Positions 12,218-23,715 of a DNA stretch of 64,000 bases are shown here, piece after piece. The DNA comes from Pratylenchus scribneri (taxonomy: Eukaryota; Nematoda; Chromadorea; Rhabditida; Pratylenchidae). The stretch lies in NCBI GenBank assembly GCA_030063045.1, contig JAQSEB010000111.1, positions 806,001-870,000 of the forward strand. Direction: 5' to 3'. The notes beneath the pieces are model-generated. The model worked only from the letters and a program-made list of their open reading frames with translations. It made no database searches and was not told the origin of the DNA. Within the stretch, counting starts at the first letter, position 1. Each line of letters starts with the position of its first letter. A program made the position numbers and the translations under genes.

Positions 12218-13541
12218 TTAGCATAATCTTTGGTTCAAAGTTGAAGTGGATTTGCGAAAAAAAAGTGGATCATTTCGTCCGATTGTTTGTTGAACATTAT
12301 TCTTTGCCGCATTTTGATCAGCTTTTAACAATTTATGTGCACGAAGGAAAGCAACTATTCGTCTAAATTCTTTTTTAAATGCTTTTCTGTATTCCATACT
12401 GAAAAAAATGCAATTAATTTGAGTAAAATGTTTTACCTAGTCAAATAAAGAATTGGGGCATTTGAGCCGGCACTCGTGTTCATTGGAATGGTCAAATATT
12501 GTCGAACGGACCAAATTGTCACTTGGGACCAATATTTATTCACATTTGGTATCACAAAAGTGGTATAAATTCGCATTGTTAAATAACCGCCAACACTGAT
12601 GAAAATTATGCAAAAAAGTGAACGATAAATGCGCAAACTGCTTTGATCTAAAAATTTAATGGGAAATATTAGCAGAAATAGAATTGTTGATCCAACCAGA
12701 GGATTTTATGCGAATTATGATTCCCACCAGCAAATAAATGACCACAGTTGAAATATTCATAATGAATGAATATTGATAATGGAAACTGCTGGCTTCACCC
12801 TAAAAATATTCATTAAATTTAAATATTTAATTAATTATATTTTACCTGCAATAAATCGGCCATATTTCCGGTGATTTGATAGTCCTCAAATTTATCAAAG
12901 CCTTTATATGCCAAAAATGTGACATATGATGCATAGATGAAACAAAAAATGGTCATTGCCGTCAAATAAATGGACTTTATTATATTTTGATATCTTTAAA
13001 ATTAAACAAAAATAATAATATTCAAAAAAAATATCACAATTTAACAAATGTGACGGCAAAAAGTCGGTCAATTCCGGTGCAAAGGAGCGAGGGTCCAGCA
13101 GCAAAAAGGCCAAAAATGGCCATTGTATTTATTTGAATAGCCAAAGGGTATTTGAGGAAATTGAGTCCACTAAATGCCATATAAATTGGCAAAAAATGTC
13201 CATACTGATGAACAATTTCAATGAGAGAATTGAGTGCCAATAAGAAATTGGCAGTTCCCCGCAATGTTCTAAAAATTAATTTAAAAAATTTAAACAAAAT
13301 GAATTTATTTATTATTTGGTACTTTGAACGGAATGTAACATAGAGAAGAGCCAAATTGAAGAGCATTCCAATTGGCACATAAATTAATTTGACGATGGCA
13401 TGTTGGATGAAAAGTGGACATGGTCGGTCATCTTTGAACAATAAATACAACTGTATTCGAATTAAATTTAAAATTAATAATTAAAAATATTAATTTTACC
13501 GTATTATTTTCATTTATTTCATCATTTTCTTCAGCAGACAT
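12218..13541 (-). CDS. serpentine receptor, srsx-like 7TM GPCR
   Basis: Starts with MSAEENDEINENNT in a short exon (13541-13500) and continues through about seven exons to TAA at 12218. Readable segments: TM1 PIGMLFNLALLYVTFRSK; LRGTANFLLALNSLIEI (TM2); LCTGIDRLFAVTF (TM3 with DR); SIYLTAMTIFCFIYAS; NISTVVIYLLVGIIIR; LFCIIFISVGGYLT; then APILYLTSMEYRKAF before a basic tail. The TM7-tail pattern parallels the 6223-7880 receptor, so the two are probably distant family members in opposite orientation. A GTGATA donor after VTFVK is needed to keep phase. Ligand unknown; a plasma-membrane chemosensory or neuropeptide-like role is inference. Confidence 0.8.
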
Positions 13542-14528
13542 AATTTGCTAAATTGCAATTTTTGTAAATGGCTAATGAAAGAAAAGTGGCAAAAAAATAT
13601 TTAATTATAAATAAAAAAAAAAGCTACAAATTTTGTAAAATTATTCACTATTATTGGAAATGGGTTAATATGTAGGAAAATAGTTCCTTATAAATAGAAA
13701 AAAATAATTATATTTCCGGTCACGAATTTGGCCATTTATGTTAAAAATTTGATTAATCTTCTCAGAACTTATTTTATTTATTATTTAATTACTAAAATTA
13801 AAACAATGAGCAATTAATTATTTTCGACGCATTCGACAATCTCAAAAATGAAAATAATGAAATTGGCACTGAACTTTTAGTGTTGTTAAAATTAAAATCA
13901 TCCAATTTATTACGTATTTTAATAAATTTAATTAATAGGTATTTGTTCCGCCATTTCCTTCTTCTTTGTTTTACTAAAGAAAATTTAATTAATAGATTTG
14001 AATTAAAATTTAATTCAATATTATTATTTTTTGATTGGCCAATTCGCTCACATCAGGCGGAAAAGGACAATTTGGGTGGGAATAAGAATATTTAAAATTA
14101 ATTATAATAATTTGAGTTCTTATTTACGGAATTCAAAATTTATGGAAGTGACCCCTGATAAATAAATGGTACCGTTTTGCAATATTCCAACCAAAAATTA
14201 TTAAAATTGCCTCATATGGATAATTAAGGTGCTGAGCACAAAATTGAGCTTATTTTGTGTATACGTACGTCATTGACGTGAGATACGTGAATGAATGTTT
14301 ACATGGAATTTTACAGGAAATGAATCAATTAATAATGAAAGGAGAATTTATATTTTTTTTCGATATTTTTTAATTGTAAAATTATAACAACATAAGATAT
14401 GAGATATGTTCATCATACAACAATTCTTAAATTGAAAAATTCTTTTAAATTAAAAATTCAACATCATTATGAGCCGCTTAATTACAAAAAAACTTTAAAA
14501 GAAAGTCAAACCAAAAAAGTGCATTAAT
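13542..14528. other. intergenic, nothing recognised
   Basis: AT-rich spacer upstream of the minus-strand receptor. A 71-codon plus-strand open frame at 13880-14095 has no splice context or motif and is not called. Confidence 0.4.
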
Positions 14529-14992
14529 GTAGTGGGGATAGGCCGAAACCTATCACCCGGCTAATCCCCGAGTCAGAGAGACTAGCACTTAAGTTCTACA
14601 CCCGCCAGCTTACGTACGAGGCTGATCCTCTCGCACTTGGGCCGCGACCGAGCACACACTTGCCCGTGTACAAGCCAGAATGGATACATTTAGTCAGAGT
14701 CGAAGAACCCGGCAGGGAACCCAAAACTGATGCTCCACCTGACCTGTGGTCCTATTGGAGGGCTTCACTATGACCAGAAGCAGAGGCCTCGCAAAGACGG
14801 CGCAAGGACACTCCACCACAGTTTCGCTCTGACCGTTCCAATAGCCACGTTGCACAAAGATAGCCACCCAACCATTAGATCCAATAATGATTGGTCGCAA
14901 CGGGATCGAACCCAGCCCAGTGTGGATCTGTAATGCTCCCAAAGACGGGGAGCAATACCACTAGACCAAGCCGACTACCGAACGAGCTCATT
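14529..14992 (-). mobile_element. tRNA-derived SINE
   Basis: A clearly GC-richer block. On the minus strand its head contains TTGGTCTAGTGGTATTG (A-box like, about 14955-14973) and GGTTCGATCCC (B box, about 14902-14914) at tRNA spacing, with a foldable anticodon arm GCTCCC-CGTCTTT-GGGAGC. The loop lacks the usual U33 and the acceptor ends pair poorly, so this is a tRNA-derived polymerase III promoter rather than a working tRNA. About 370 bp of unrelated body follow towards 14529. Length and layout fit a SINE. Confidence 0.65.
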
Positions 14993-15697
14993 TCAATTTT
15001 ATTTTTAAAGGGAGGAAGGGAAAATCACAAGAGTGCATTGATGAGGGAAATGATGCCTAAGGGCATTTCTCAACGGAGCGGGACGTTTAGTGAGGTGGCC
15101 GTTTATTGGCCAAGTAAAATAGCTCGGCGCCTAATGAATGGTTTAGAATATTTTTTTTATCATTGAATAGAGCAAAAAATTGAGTTTTATAAGAAACCAA
15201 TTGAAAATTGTAAGCATCTCATTGAGAAACATTAAATGAACTATAATTTGACCGAAAAAATGTTTGAACTTTTTCGAGTTCCGACCCAAGGACCTTAACT
15301 TTTTAAATTTTAAATTTCATGTACCAAGTCAATCCTTTACTTTTTCATTTTTAAATTTCAATTCCATACTTACATCAATGATATTATAGGCAAAAACGAA
15401 GCTCTGATTCATGATAAACATCCAAAAGTACTCCTAGTCCTAATTAAAGAGTTAATAAGACGTAATTTTTGTTGAGGGTGTCGAAAAACGGAAAATTACC
15501 ATTTTGAGAATGCAATTGAACCAGTCATAAAATTAATTTTTATATATTTTAAAAAAATCAGAATTGGAAAAAATTTTGAAATCAATTTATTCCCGAAAAT
15601 AATTAGAAAATAAAGGAAAGATTTTTCACAATTTTGATGATAAATTTATGTTCATCATAATTTCCCCGTTTCTTCTTTCTTCTCCTCTTTCTTTCGC
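14993..15697. other. intergenic, nothing recognised
   Basis: Spacer between the SINE and the 3' end of the DB-module gene. No exon or RNA gene recognised. Confidence 0.35.
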
Positions 15698-16856
15698 TCA
15701 ATTAAAATTCGGCATCGGCACCGTCAACAAAGCTTGTTGCTGCTTCTGCTGCTGCTGTTGGGCCGCCACCATCATCTTCTTCAACTCCTCCAAACTGTGA
15801 TGGTTCTTCAGAAGGATGTCCAGGGTCAACAATTGGTAAAGGTTCAAATTGTTCACTCCTTCATCCACGGCTCCTCCCTTCAGCAGTGGCAAAATATTCG
15901 GTCCCCATGCCAATTTGTTGCATTCCGCAATTTTGCCCTTTTGCGATTCACAATTGCGATATTTGACGGCAGGAGCCGGTGGATTGGCCCCATCACAAAT
16001 GTCCGCGCAATAATCCGGTTGGACTCCAGCATTGTTGCAACATTCTGTGAATTATTTTTCAAAAATTTACTTCTTTATATATGTTACAGTGAATTCTGGA
16101 TTGGAGTATTCCTGGGAACACACCTGGGCTGAATTGGTTAATTTCGGGAATCTCAATTTCTAGATAGACTCAATCGACTTGGCCTGGTCAATTTTTTACT
16201 AAAAGAAATTTCAATTTCAGACTGTTCTGAGGTTTTTTAATAACATTTTCATTTAGATTTCTATCCCACATCCGTCGCCCTATTCTTAGGCCTAACCGTA
16301 ATCCATAAATTCGTCAGGAATTGAAATAAATCTATCATGCCTTGTCGATGAGCTTACTCTCGAGTCGATATGATTTCTAGAAGTCGTGATACCCGAAATT
16401 TACCAGCAGTCCAGCGCCTGGTGTATTCCCGGAAACACACCAATTCCCAGAATTAACCACAACATATACATCAATTTCACTTACGGCGATTGTTTTTATG
16501 GCCGGCGTAGCAGGAAATATATTGTCGGAATTTCAACGCAACTTTGACCTGCTGCATTGGAGACAATTGGCCGGGTGGATATTGGCAAGCTTTTTAAAAA
16601 ATAATGGATTATAATTTAATTTTAATCCAATCTAACCGGGTGCAACCCCCAAATTGATGGAATCGCAACAAGCTTTGAAATGCTCATCAGGAGTCAAATT
16701 TGGGGGATAGGCAAAATCAGCAGGTGTTAAGCCGGCCAATGCCAAATCCGCCTCCAATTCGGCCGATGGATCAACGGGGGCATCAAAGAAAAGATTGCCG
16801 CCGACATCACCAAAATTGATAGCGAAAAGGGCAAGAAGAAAGGAAAAGGAATACAT
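15698..16856 (-). CDS. secreted DB-module protein with poly-Gln tail
   Basis: Three exons (16856-16637, 16589-16485, 16044-15698) with matching phases; 223 residues. N-terminal signal peptide (MYSFSFLLALFAINFG). Two half-domains typical of the nematode DB module follow: FKACCDSINLGVAP...C...SCYAGH, then CCNNAGVQPDYCADICDG...C...C. The family is nematode-restricted, secreted, and of unknown biochemical role. The C-terminus, after the DB module, is an unusual Leu-rich stretch (NLYQLLTLDILLKN) and a Gln-rich run (QQQQQKQQQ). The second intron is long because it holds a foldback element. Confidence 0.85.
16088..16461. repeat. foldback MITE in DB gene intron
   Basis: The left arm (GAATTCTGGATTGGAGTATT, CCTGGGAACACACCTGGGCT, TTAATTTCGGGAATCTCAAT, TTCTAGATA) matches the reverse complement of the right arm (TTAATTCTGGGAATTGGTGT, CCGGGAATACACCAGGCGCT, TAAATTTCGGGTATCACGAC, TTCTAGAAA). 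Arms of about 100 bp flank a 150-bp centre. The target duplication is not clear. Confidence 0.7.
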
Positions 16857-17679
16857 TTAGGGGTACCAAAATTGAAAGAAATGTGGAAGATGTATAAATT
16901 CAACAATTTTAGGAATAGTTAAAATGTGAATTTCAACAAAATTTTGCCCTTTTTTATATGCATTATTCAATGAATTGAAGGAATAAATTAACACAATTTC
17001 CAATGGCCGAATATCAAGAAAATCGGCGAGAAAAAAAATGATTTCGTTCACATTTTTGTTCCTTTTTCTAAAAATGCATTTTAAAAATTCACAAAAACCC
17101 TTCCAGATCCAGACACATTTCAACAAAAATCGTCATCCACGTCGCAAATATACTGAAATTTAGCAGGGCAAATAATTTATAAAGAAGAAAAGGAAAAGAA
17201 AATTTCGGAAATTAAAACTTAATTTTTAATGCAATTTAAATTATTATTTATATTTTATTTTCCATAATATTTTATATGATATCATTTTAAATATAAAGTG
17301 TCTTCTGCGATGTCATTTGTCTATTTCGGGTTTGGCCAATTTGACTCGAAATTTTCGATTAAACTTTTGTTTTATTTTTGGCCATAATAAAAGTGATAAC
17401 AATTTTGTAATAAAGAAGACACACAAATTTTCTTTTCATTCTTTCTTTTCCCTTTATTCTTATAGAAGAACGCTCGATTGCATTTATTGATTTATACGAA
17501 TATTTGCCCATCATAAGATTAAGAGAGGGCGAGGGTGGGTTTGGCCATATTCCCATTCCCAGCGCAGAGCATTTTCATTTTGGTCCCTTCAAATTTACCC
17601 CAAAATAGTTGGAAATATTTTATTTTTCCTAAAATAGTTCGAATTTTATTCCATCAAAAATTAAAATTTCAATCAAAAA

Positions 17680-19853
17680 ATGCCTCAAGTCCATTCCTGT
17701 ATGATTTGCCATGCCCCGGGGGAAGGCTATTTCTTCGATGTGTTTTCGTGCCGTTGTTGTGCCGCCTTTTTCCGGAGATCAATTAAGGAAGGCAAAGAAT
17801 ATATTTGCCGTGCCCAAAATGTTTGTCCGATTAATGAAGGTTTTTGGGCAAATATCAAAGCAATTTACAAAAATTATTCCCCAAAGATGGAATGAGGAAT
17901 TCATGTCGAGCTTGTCGATTTAAACGATGCATTCAAATGGGAATGACCACAAAAAGTAAAAAAAAATATTTTTGCATCAAAGTAGTTTTTGACTTCTAGT
18001 AAACTAAGAAACCAGTTTTATAACTTACAAATCTTATAATAATTTGTAGATCTCACCGAGACGCAAAATGTCATATTTTTGTCCAAAATTAAAGAGTTTA
18101 AAAATGGTTTAAATGGTTTAACTTGTTCAGTTTCGATTTAAACTAAGAAATGTATCTATGGCAAAGACGCGTCTCGATGAGAACTAGAAATTGGTATAAG
18201 CTTTGTAGAGTATAAAATTGGTTCTGATCTATTTCGATTCAAAAATAAGTAACCTTTATAAATTATTAATTTACAAAGCAGCAGAAGGTCGCACCAGAAT
18301 TGGGCAAAAAAGGAAGAGGCATGTTGAAATTAATTCCTCCACTTCGTCCTCTTTATCGGCAGCTTCACCCATCATACCTCATCAATTTGAAATATTACAA
18401 CAAAATCAGCAAAATTCTTCAATTATTATAAATGTTTTTTTTAAATTTAAAAAAAACTAAAATATTATTTATAGCATTTTGGCAATTCACCTTTTCCAAT
18501 GTCACAAAAAATTTCCAATGAAATTTCGATATTCAAAGGGAGCATTAGGGCAATTTGCGTGCAGCATTTGGGATTGGATGTTTTTTTGGGTGATACATTG
18601 AGGCGTGTGACGCACAATGAAACGGCAATGTTGGATCGAATTAGTGCACCAATTTATTTGGAATTTGTCAAAAGTGAACTACCTGAATTTGGTCAAATTT
18701 TTACAAAAGAACAAAAGGTATATTAATCCTAATCTATTTTATAGGGCGAAAGTTGTTTGGTGTGAAAAGAGCTGGGCGATATCTCGTCTCGGGTATTCGC
18801 CGATGGGCTAAGTCCCCAGTGTCCCAATGAACGGGATAGGGATAAAGGAACACTCGACTTATTCTTTGGAAAAATGTGATAAAAATGTATAGGGTAAAAA
18901 AGCAAATAGAGAAGAAAAGGGATGGGTTTAAATTTAAATTTAAAAATGGAGATTGAGGCAATATTTGATTGATAGGATGGTGACCCAGGTGATTAGGCAA
19001 AAAGTGGGGGTACAGTAGGACAAATAGGAAAAGCCCTTAGTTATTGTTATTGCTTATTGACATTGCAAGGTAAATTTAAAAAAAAAAAGCAGAAATAAAT
19101 AAAATTATTATTTAGACTCGAATTATGCATGATTTCATTTGCCATTTTGGTTTCTTTCACATTTTGGAAATGACGGTTACCAGTTTAGTATTTTACCCAA
19201 TTTTTTTTGTTGAAGATAAACAAATTTCCGGACCGCGAAAATTTAACTGAATTGATTTTTTACCCAGGCCTTGTTTTTGATTTGTCCAATGATGAATTAT
19301 ACGATGCCGTCGGAATTGGTGCCGACGAACAGAAAAAGTTAGAATAAAAGGAGTTAAAAATAATTTTATTAATTTAAGAATGGCCAAGAATTTATCCAAT
19401 TTTATTTTGAATATGACCGTGAATCGGTATAAACCAATGATGGTTTCCCAAATGGAATTTTTCGCAATGGTTGGAATAATCCTCTGGAATTGTGGTCAAT
19501 TTTAATTCACACAAAAATTAATTAATTAATAATTTTTAAGTGAATAGAGCATCCGAAAATCAATTTGAGTCAAAATTGAATGCCCTATTCGAGGAACTTC
19601 ATTCCCTTGTTAGCCATCAGTGCCAAAATAATTCTGGCCCAAACTTCGATTCAGTCCCAATTCGTTTTGGCAAATTAATGTTATTAATATGGGATTTGAC
19701 GGTTAGATTAATGATTTAATTGATGAATAAATAATAAATTATATTCAGAATAAAGTGGACAAAGATTTCACGGAAATGGTTTCGCTGAGCAAAGTATTTT
19801 TGGATAAAAATAGTCGATTGGATTACACAAATATTTGGGAGAGTATTGTTTGA
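17680..19853 (+). CDS. nuclear hormone receptor (C4 zinc finger + LBD)
   Basis: Eight exons: 17680-17839, 17887-17955, 18279-18433, 18475-18717, 19216-19337, 19379-19494, 19550-19701 and 19749-19853. Phases agree; 373 residues. The DNA-binding domain has both zinc fingers: CMICHAPGEGYFFDVFSC, the recognition helix CRCCAAFFRRSI, then CRAQNVC...RNSCRACRFKRCIQMGM. CRCCAAFF in place of the classical CEGCKGFF is typical of the expanded nematode supplementary NHRs. A Ser-rich hinge (SSTSSSLSAASP) is followed by a helical ligand-binding domain with FFAMVGIILWN (helix 3-5 signature) and a C-terminal DYTNIWES. It should act as a ligand-regulated transcription factor; target genes unknown. Intron 2 holds a foldback MITE. 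Confidence 0.93.
17985..18265. repeat. foldback MITE, GACGC-core family, NHR intron
   Basis: Left arm GTTTTTGACTTCTAGTAAAC then AACCAGTTTTATAA; right arm TATAAAATTGGTTCTGATC in the opposite sense. Core motifs CTCACCGAGACGCAAAATG and GACGCGTCTCGATGAGAACT are shared with the copies at 35000 and 56453. Confidence 0.6.
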
Positions 19854-20114
19854 ATTGTTTGAATTAATTGATTTTTATGTTTTAATTTTGTTTATATAAA
19901 TTGGATCATATTTTTTATAACCATTTTGGCCAATCCACATCATCTTAAGCATTGCGCAATGTCAGCAGCTTTTCTCTGTGCTTCTCTCCTCTAAAAGTCC
20001 TCAGCTGCTGTTGTTGGTTCATTCCCCCCTCCTTGTATTTGTTTGATCGACAAATTCTTGACCCAATCCGACCATTCGATCTTCACCTCATTTTGTTTTT
20101 TATTACATATTTAG

Positions 20115-23100
20115 AGTTTATGAAGTCAAAAATGCTCACTCAGATAAATTCTGCCAAAGTTATCCCGACCTCACTCATTTCCCGCAGTTGACCCAAATGG
20201 TGAACTGTCCTTTCCTCCAATTATTATACTCCCTCATTTCCACTCTTTCCATTGGCTTAATTAATGGTAAATGAAAATGAATTATTCGACTTTTTAATAT
20301 TTCTCCCTTTTGAAATTAGCTCGCCTCTACAAACTCCAAGGAAATCAACAGCTAATGTCGGATTTGATGATTCAAAAAAGTGGAGTTGTGGATGAATTCC
20401 TTTATGTTTTCATGGAGCCACCAAGTTTGGGATTCCCCTTCCAATCGGTGGAAGGCGCAATGCTGGTAGCTTGGCTAGACTTGGCTCACATTCCACCAGA
20501 GATTGGTAGACGTCAAGTTGAGCTTGACAGTCAAGGTTGACTTTGACCTTGACGTCAAGGTCAAGTCAAGTCAAGCTAGAAAATCAAGGTCTCAGGTCAA
20601 GGTCAAGTCAAGTTGGGAAATCCTAGGTCAAAGTCAAGCACTTTTCCTTGACATTTTGCTTGACGTCAAGGCCCTAACTTGACCTAATTTTTGGACAAAT
20701 TTACCATATTTGAAGCATTTTTGGAGTTAATGAAAATTAAATTTGATTAAAATTTTTCTTTCAGTAACCAATTTTGGCTAAATTTTTCCCTGCGGGGCCA
20801 TTTTTGATCTAATTTTTCTCTCAATCAGGGCATTTCTTTTCTTTTGGAGTAGGCAATGGCAGAGGGTGCGAGAGAGGGAGGCTGGCGAAACCCAAACCAC
20901 CCTCTTGGGGAAATGACACCCCGGTATGCCCGAGAATTTTTCCTTTGTAAAAAACATATAAACCAAAAAATTTGACGCTCGCGCCTATCGCCGATCACAT
21001 TAACTTTTTTGATGATTTCTTTCCAGAAAACCTTGTAATTTCTCAAAATTTTTGTTTTAAAGCCTAAAAATTTGTAAAATTGATCCATAGAAGCTGAAAT
21101 TTTTTTCGCCATCGCGCCCATCCCCCTATGAAAAATCATGGAATCACCACTGAGAGTAGATTAGATTGGAACCACCTTATGATTAATATTATAGGACCAT
21201 TCCTTGAAGGTATTAAAAATTTTTCCCGAAAAACCGAAAAGGACCACAAAAATTTTGTAAAAAGTCAAAATATATCAATAAATATTTAGATTATTTTTTA
21301 TTTTTTAAGAATTCACCCCTCCCCACTTCCATCCCCCTCACATATGCCTTTTATTATAACCAAACCGTCCTGGAATTATTGTACCAGAAATAAAAATTGT
21401 TAATTCTTTTGAAGAAGAAATATTTCTTTTCAGAATAATTTTTTCATTTTATGAACAAATTATATTATTTTAATGCATATTTCACTTAAATAAAAATTCT
21501 TTTACATCTTGAAAATAAAAAAATTTTTGAGGTCAAGCTGAATTTGGCTGGAACTTGACGTCAAGGAAAAGGTCAAGCAAAAGTGCTTGACTTGACTTTG
21601 ACCTTGACTTGACTTGACCTAAATTGATGTCAAGGTCAAGTCAAGTCAAGTTAGAAAATCGTAGGCCAGGTCAAGTCAAGGTCAAGTCAAGTTGGGAAAA
21701 TCCTAGGTCTACCAATCTCTGCATTCCACATTATGTGTGATTATTATTCGTTCCTTAATTTTTCTCATTTTTTTGTAAACAGATTTTCAGCAATCAATTT
21801 TTATTAGCATCTCCTCGGGGAAAGCCAATATTCGCTCAATTCAATGGGGAATATCTTGAAGGGGTCGATCAAATTATTGAGAAAATGGAGAAATGGAAAT
21901 TGGCAAAATTAAAATTGAGTAATAAAAAGGAAAAGAAGCAAAATAAAAGAGAGCAAAATTTTGTTGCGGCCCTCAAAGATCTTCATAAGTGGGTGTGCTG
22001 ATTGCTGCTGGTGGGGTGGGAATTTGATCTCAACCAGGGGTCTCAGGGATAGGATATTGCTCGAAGATTGATTGCTAATTTATTCAATTAGAAACCTTGT
22101 GATGGCTTTTTGAGGGATTTTATTATTGGAGAATCGCACAGAGATTCAAAAATAGTACTAATTAGGGAATAAAGCAATAAAACATGTGACAAATCATGCC
22201 TTTAATGGCGGCAGATCATTCATTTTTTCGATAAAATTTCGTAAATTTAATTTTTTTTTTCAAGAATTTTGTTCAAATATTGGTTGGATGAGAAGAACGG
22301 AATAGAGGGTAGGAACCGTTTTGAACATATGGTCAACGATCAAAGCATCAAGGAACGAATAGGGCTGATTCATTTGTTACAAATTGTGGACAATGCCAAT
22401 AGAAAATCAAAAATGATCAAATACACTCAAGGGATTATTGGGCAAATGCAAAAACAGGAATATGAATATAAAAAGGAATTGAAAATTGATGAAAATATTC
22501 TTAGGGAATATTACAATATAATAATAGATGAAAATGATGAAAATAAATTGAAATTCATGATAAAATATGAAATTTTGATTGAAAATGACAAACAAGAAAA
22601 TAAGGATGAAATTGTAGAAGAACTGGAAGTGAAAACCTCTAACAAAGCCAATGAATTGAAGAATTTTCAATTTGGCGATTTTGAGAAAAACATTTGGAAC
22701 AATTTTGATATTCAAATGAAATTATTGATAAATGTTAATGATATTAAAAAAATGGTGGAGAATGAACTCAAAACAATTGAAAAAGAGCAACAAAAGGTGA
22801 GGGAATAAATATGAATTTATATTACCTGCCGAATTTTGCACATGACTAAATTCTTAGCTCTCTTTAGTCATTGTATTAAATCTTTCAAAAATTAACTTAT
22901 CAATCATAATTGGCCAGAAAGTTCAAACCGAATTATCGATCGAATTTTGGCCTATTTTTTCGCTTTTTAGGTCAAAAATTTTTGTAATTTCCCATCAATC
23001 CAAAAATCTTTTGAATTTAACCAAATCAGCAAAAGTCGATTGAGAAGATTTTGTTTCCTATAAAACTATAAATTAATTGGCCCTAAAATCACTCAAAATT

Positions 23101-23396
23101 CCACATAAAATTTTATTATATTTCCCAAAAAGTTGAGGGAAAATTTGTCAAATTTGTCAATAAAAGTGTTGTTAAAAAATAATAGCCGAATTTTAAAATT
23201 GCCAATTAAAAAAGTTAAAATAATCACAAAAAAATTGGTGGAATGCACTGACGACGATTTGGCGAGCAATTTGCAAATTTTATTCAAAACAATCATGGAT
23301 GAATGTGAAAGGCATACATTTACTAACACCCATTTATTCAACAGAAAAGTGCCAGGAAAGGTTGTTCAAATGCCTAATGAATTTGAGCCAATTTAG
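20115..23396 (+). CDS. unidentified multi-exon gene, exon split by hAT element
   Basis: Supported exons: 20115-20268 (YEVKNAHSDKFCQSYPDL..., ending GLIN), then 20320 onward (ARLYKLQGNQQLMSDLM...VAWLDLAHIP), an exon from 21783 (IFSNQFLLASPRGKPIFAQF...), a Cys-containing exon at about 22092-22159 (KPCDGFLRDFIIGESHRDSK), a charged coiled-coil-like exon about 22265-22796, an exon about 22885-23040, and a last exon 23131-23396 ending MPNEFEPI-stop. I do not recognise the family. A hAT element lies inside the second exon. Removing it restores HIPHY followed by a GTGTGA donor in the phase that fits the next exon, so the ancestral gene is clear and the present allele is probably broken or re-spliced. 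More 5' exons probably lie at 19930-20100 but cannot be fixed. Confidence 0.55.
20497..21721. mobile_element. non-autonomous hAT-like element, 8-bp TSD
   Basis: Flanked by a perfect 8-bp target duplication CATTCCAC (20489-20496 and 21722-21729). Termini are inverted repeats CAGAGATTGGTAGAC / GTCTACCAATCTCTG. Both subterminal regions are packed with TCAAGGTCAAGTCAAG-type short repeats in inverted arrangement. No transposase is readable in the 1225 bp. An 8-bp duplication with a CAGAG-type end is the hAT signature. Confidence 0.85.
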
Positions 23397-23429
23397 GGAA
23401 AACATTTTTTAGATAAATTTTATATAAAA

Positions 23430-23715
23430 GTTTAAGAAGCGATTTTCACAAGGCAAATAATTTACCTTTTTGTAAAGTTTATTGAAACGAGTCGATTCAT
23501 ATATATTTTATCTGATTTAGTTTGACATTAACAATAACCGAGAAACCAAAAACTTTAAATGGTTTTAGTGGTTTCTCATCAGTTTTAAACCAAATCAGAC
23601 AAACTATATATATGTGAATCGAAGCGTTTCATTGAGCTCATAAAAATGCGAAATAATTTGTCAAATGCTAGATGAAAATTGATTCCTAAAACATTATAAG
23701 TTTGTCGGCAAAAAA
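23430..23715. repeat. foldback MITE, GACGC-core family
   Basis: Left arm TAAGAAGCGATTTTCAC...AAATAATTTACC...TGAAACGAGTCGATTCATAT is the approximate reverse complement of ATGTGAATCGAAGCGTTTCA...AAATAATTTGTCAAATGC...TTTTCATCTAG read backwards. It lies just 3' of the unidentified gene. Confidence 0.65.

Noticed and set aside
14880..14992. Functional tRNA gene
   Set aside because: A and B boxes are present, but U33 is missing and the acceptor stem does not pair, and the sequence continues into a SINE body.
14694..15166. Open frames on both strands in the GC-rich block
   Set aside because: The block is a tRNA-derived SINE; open frames follow from its higher GC content.
20825..21139. 104-codon frame inside the hAT-like element as a transposase
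   Set aside because: No DDE, BED-finger or hAT dimerisation motif is visible; too short.
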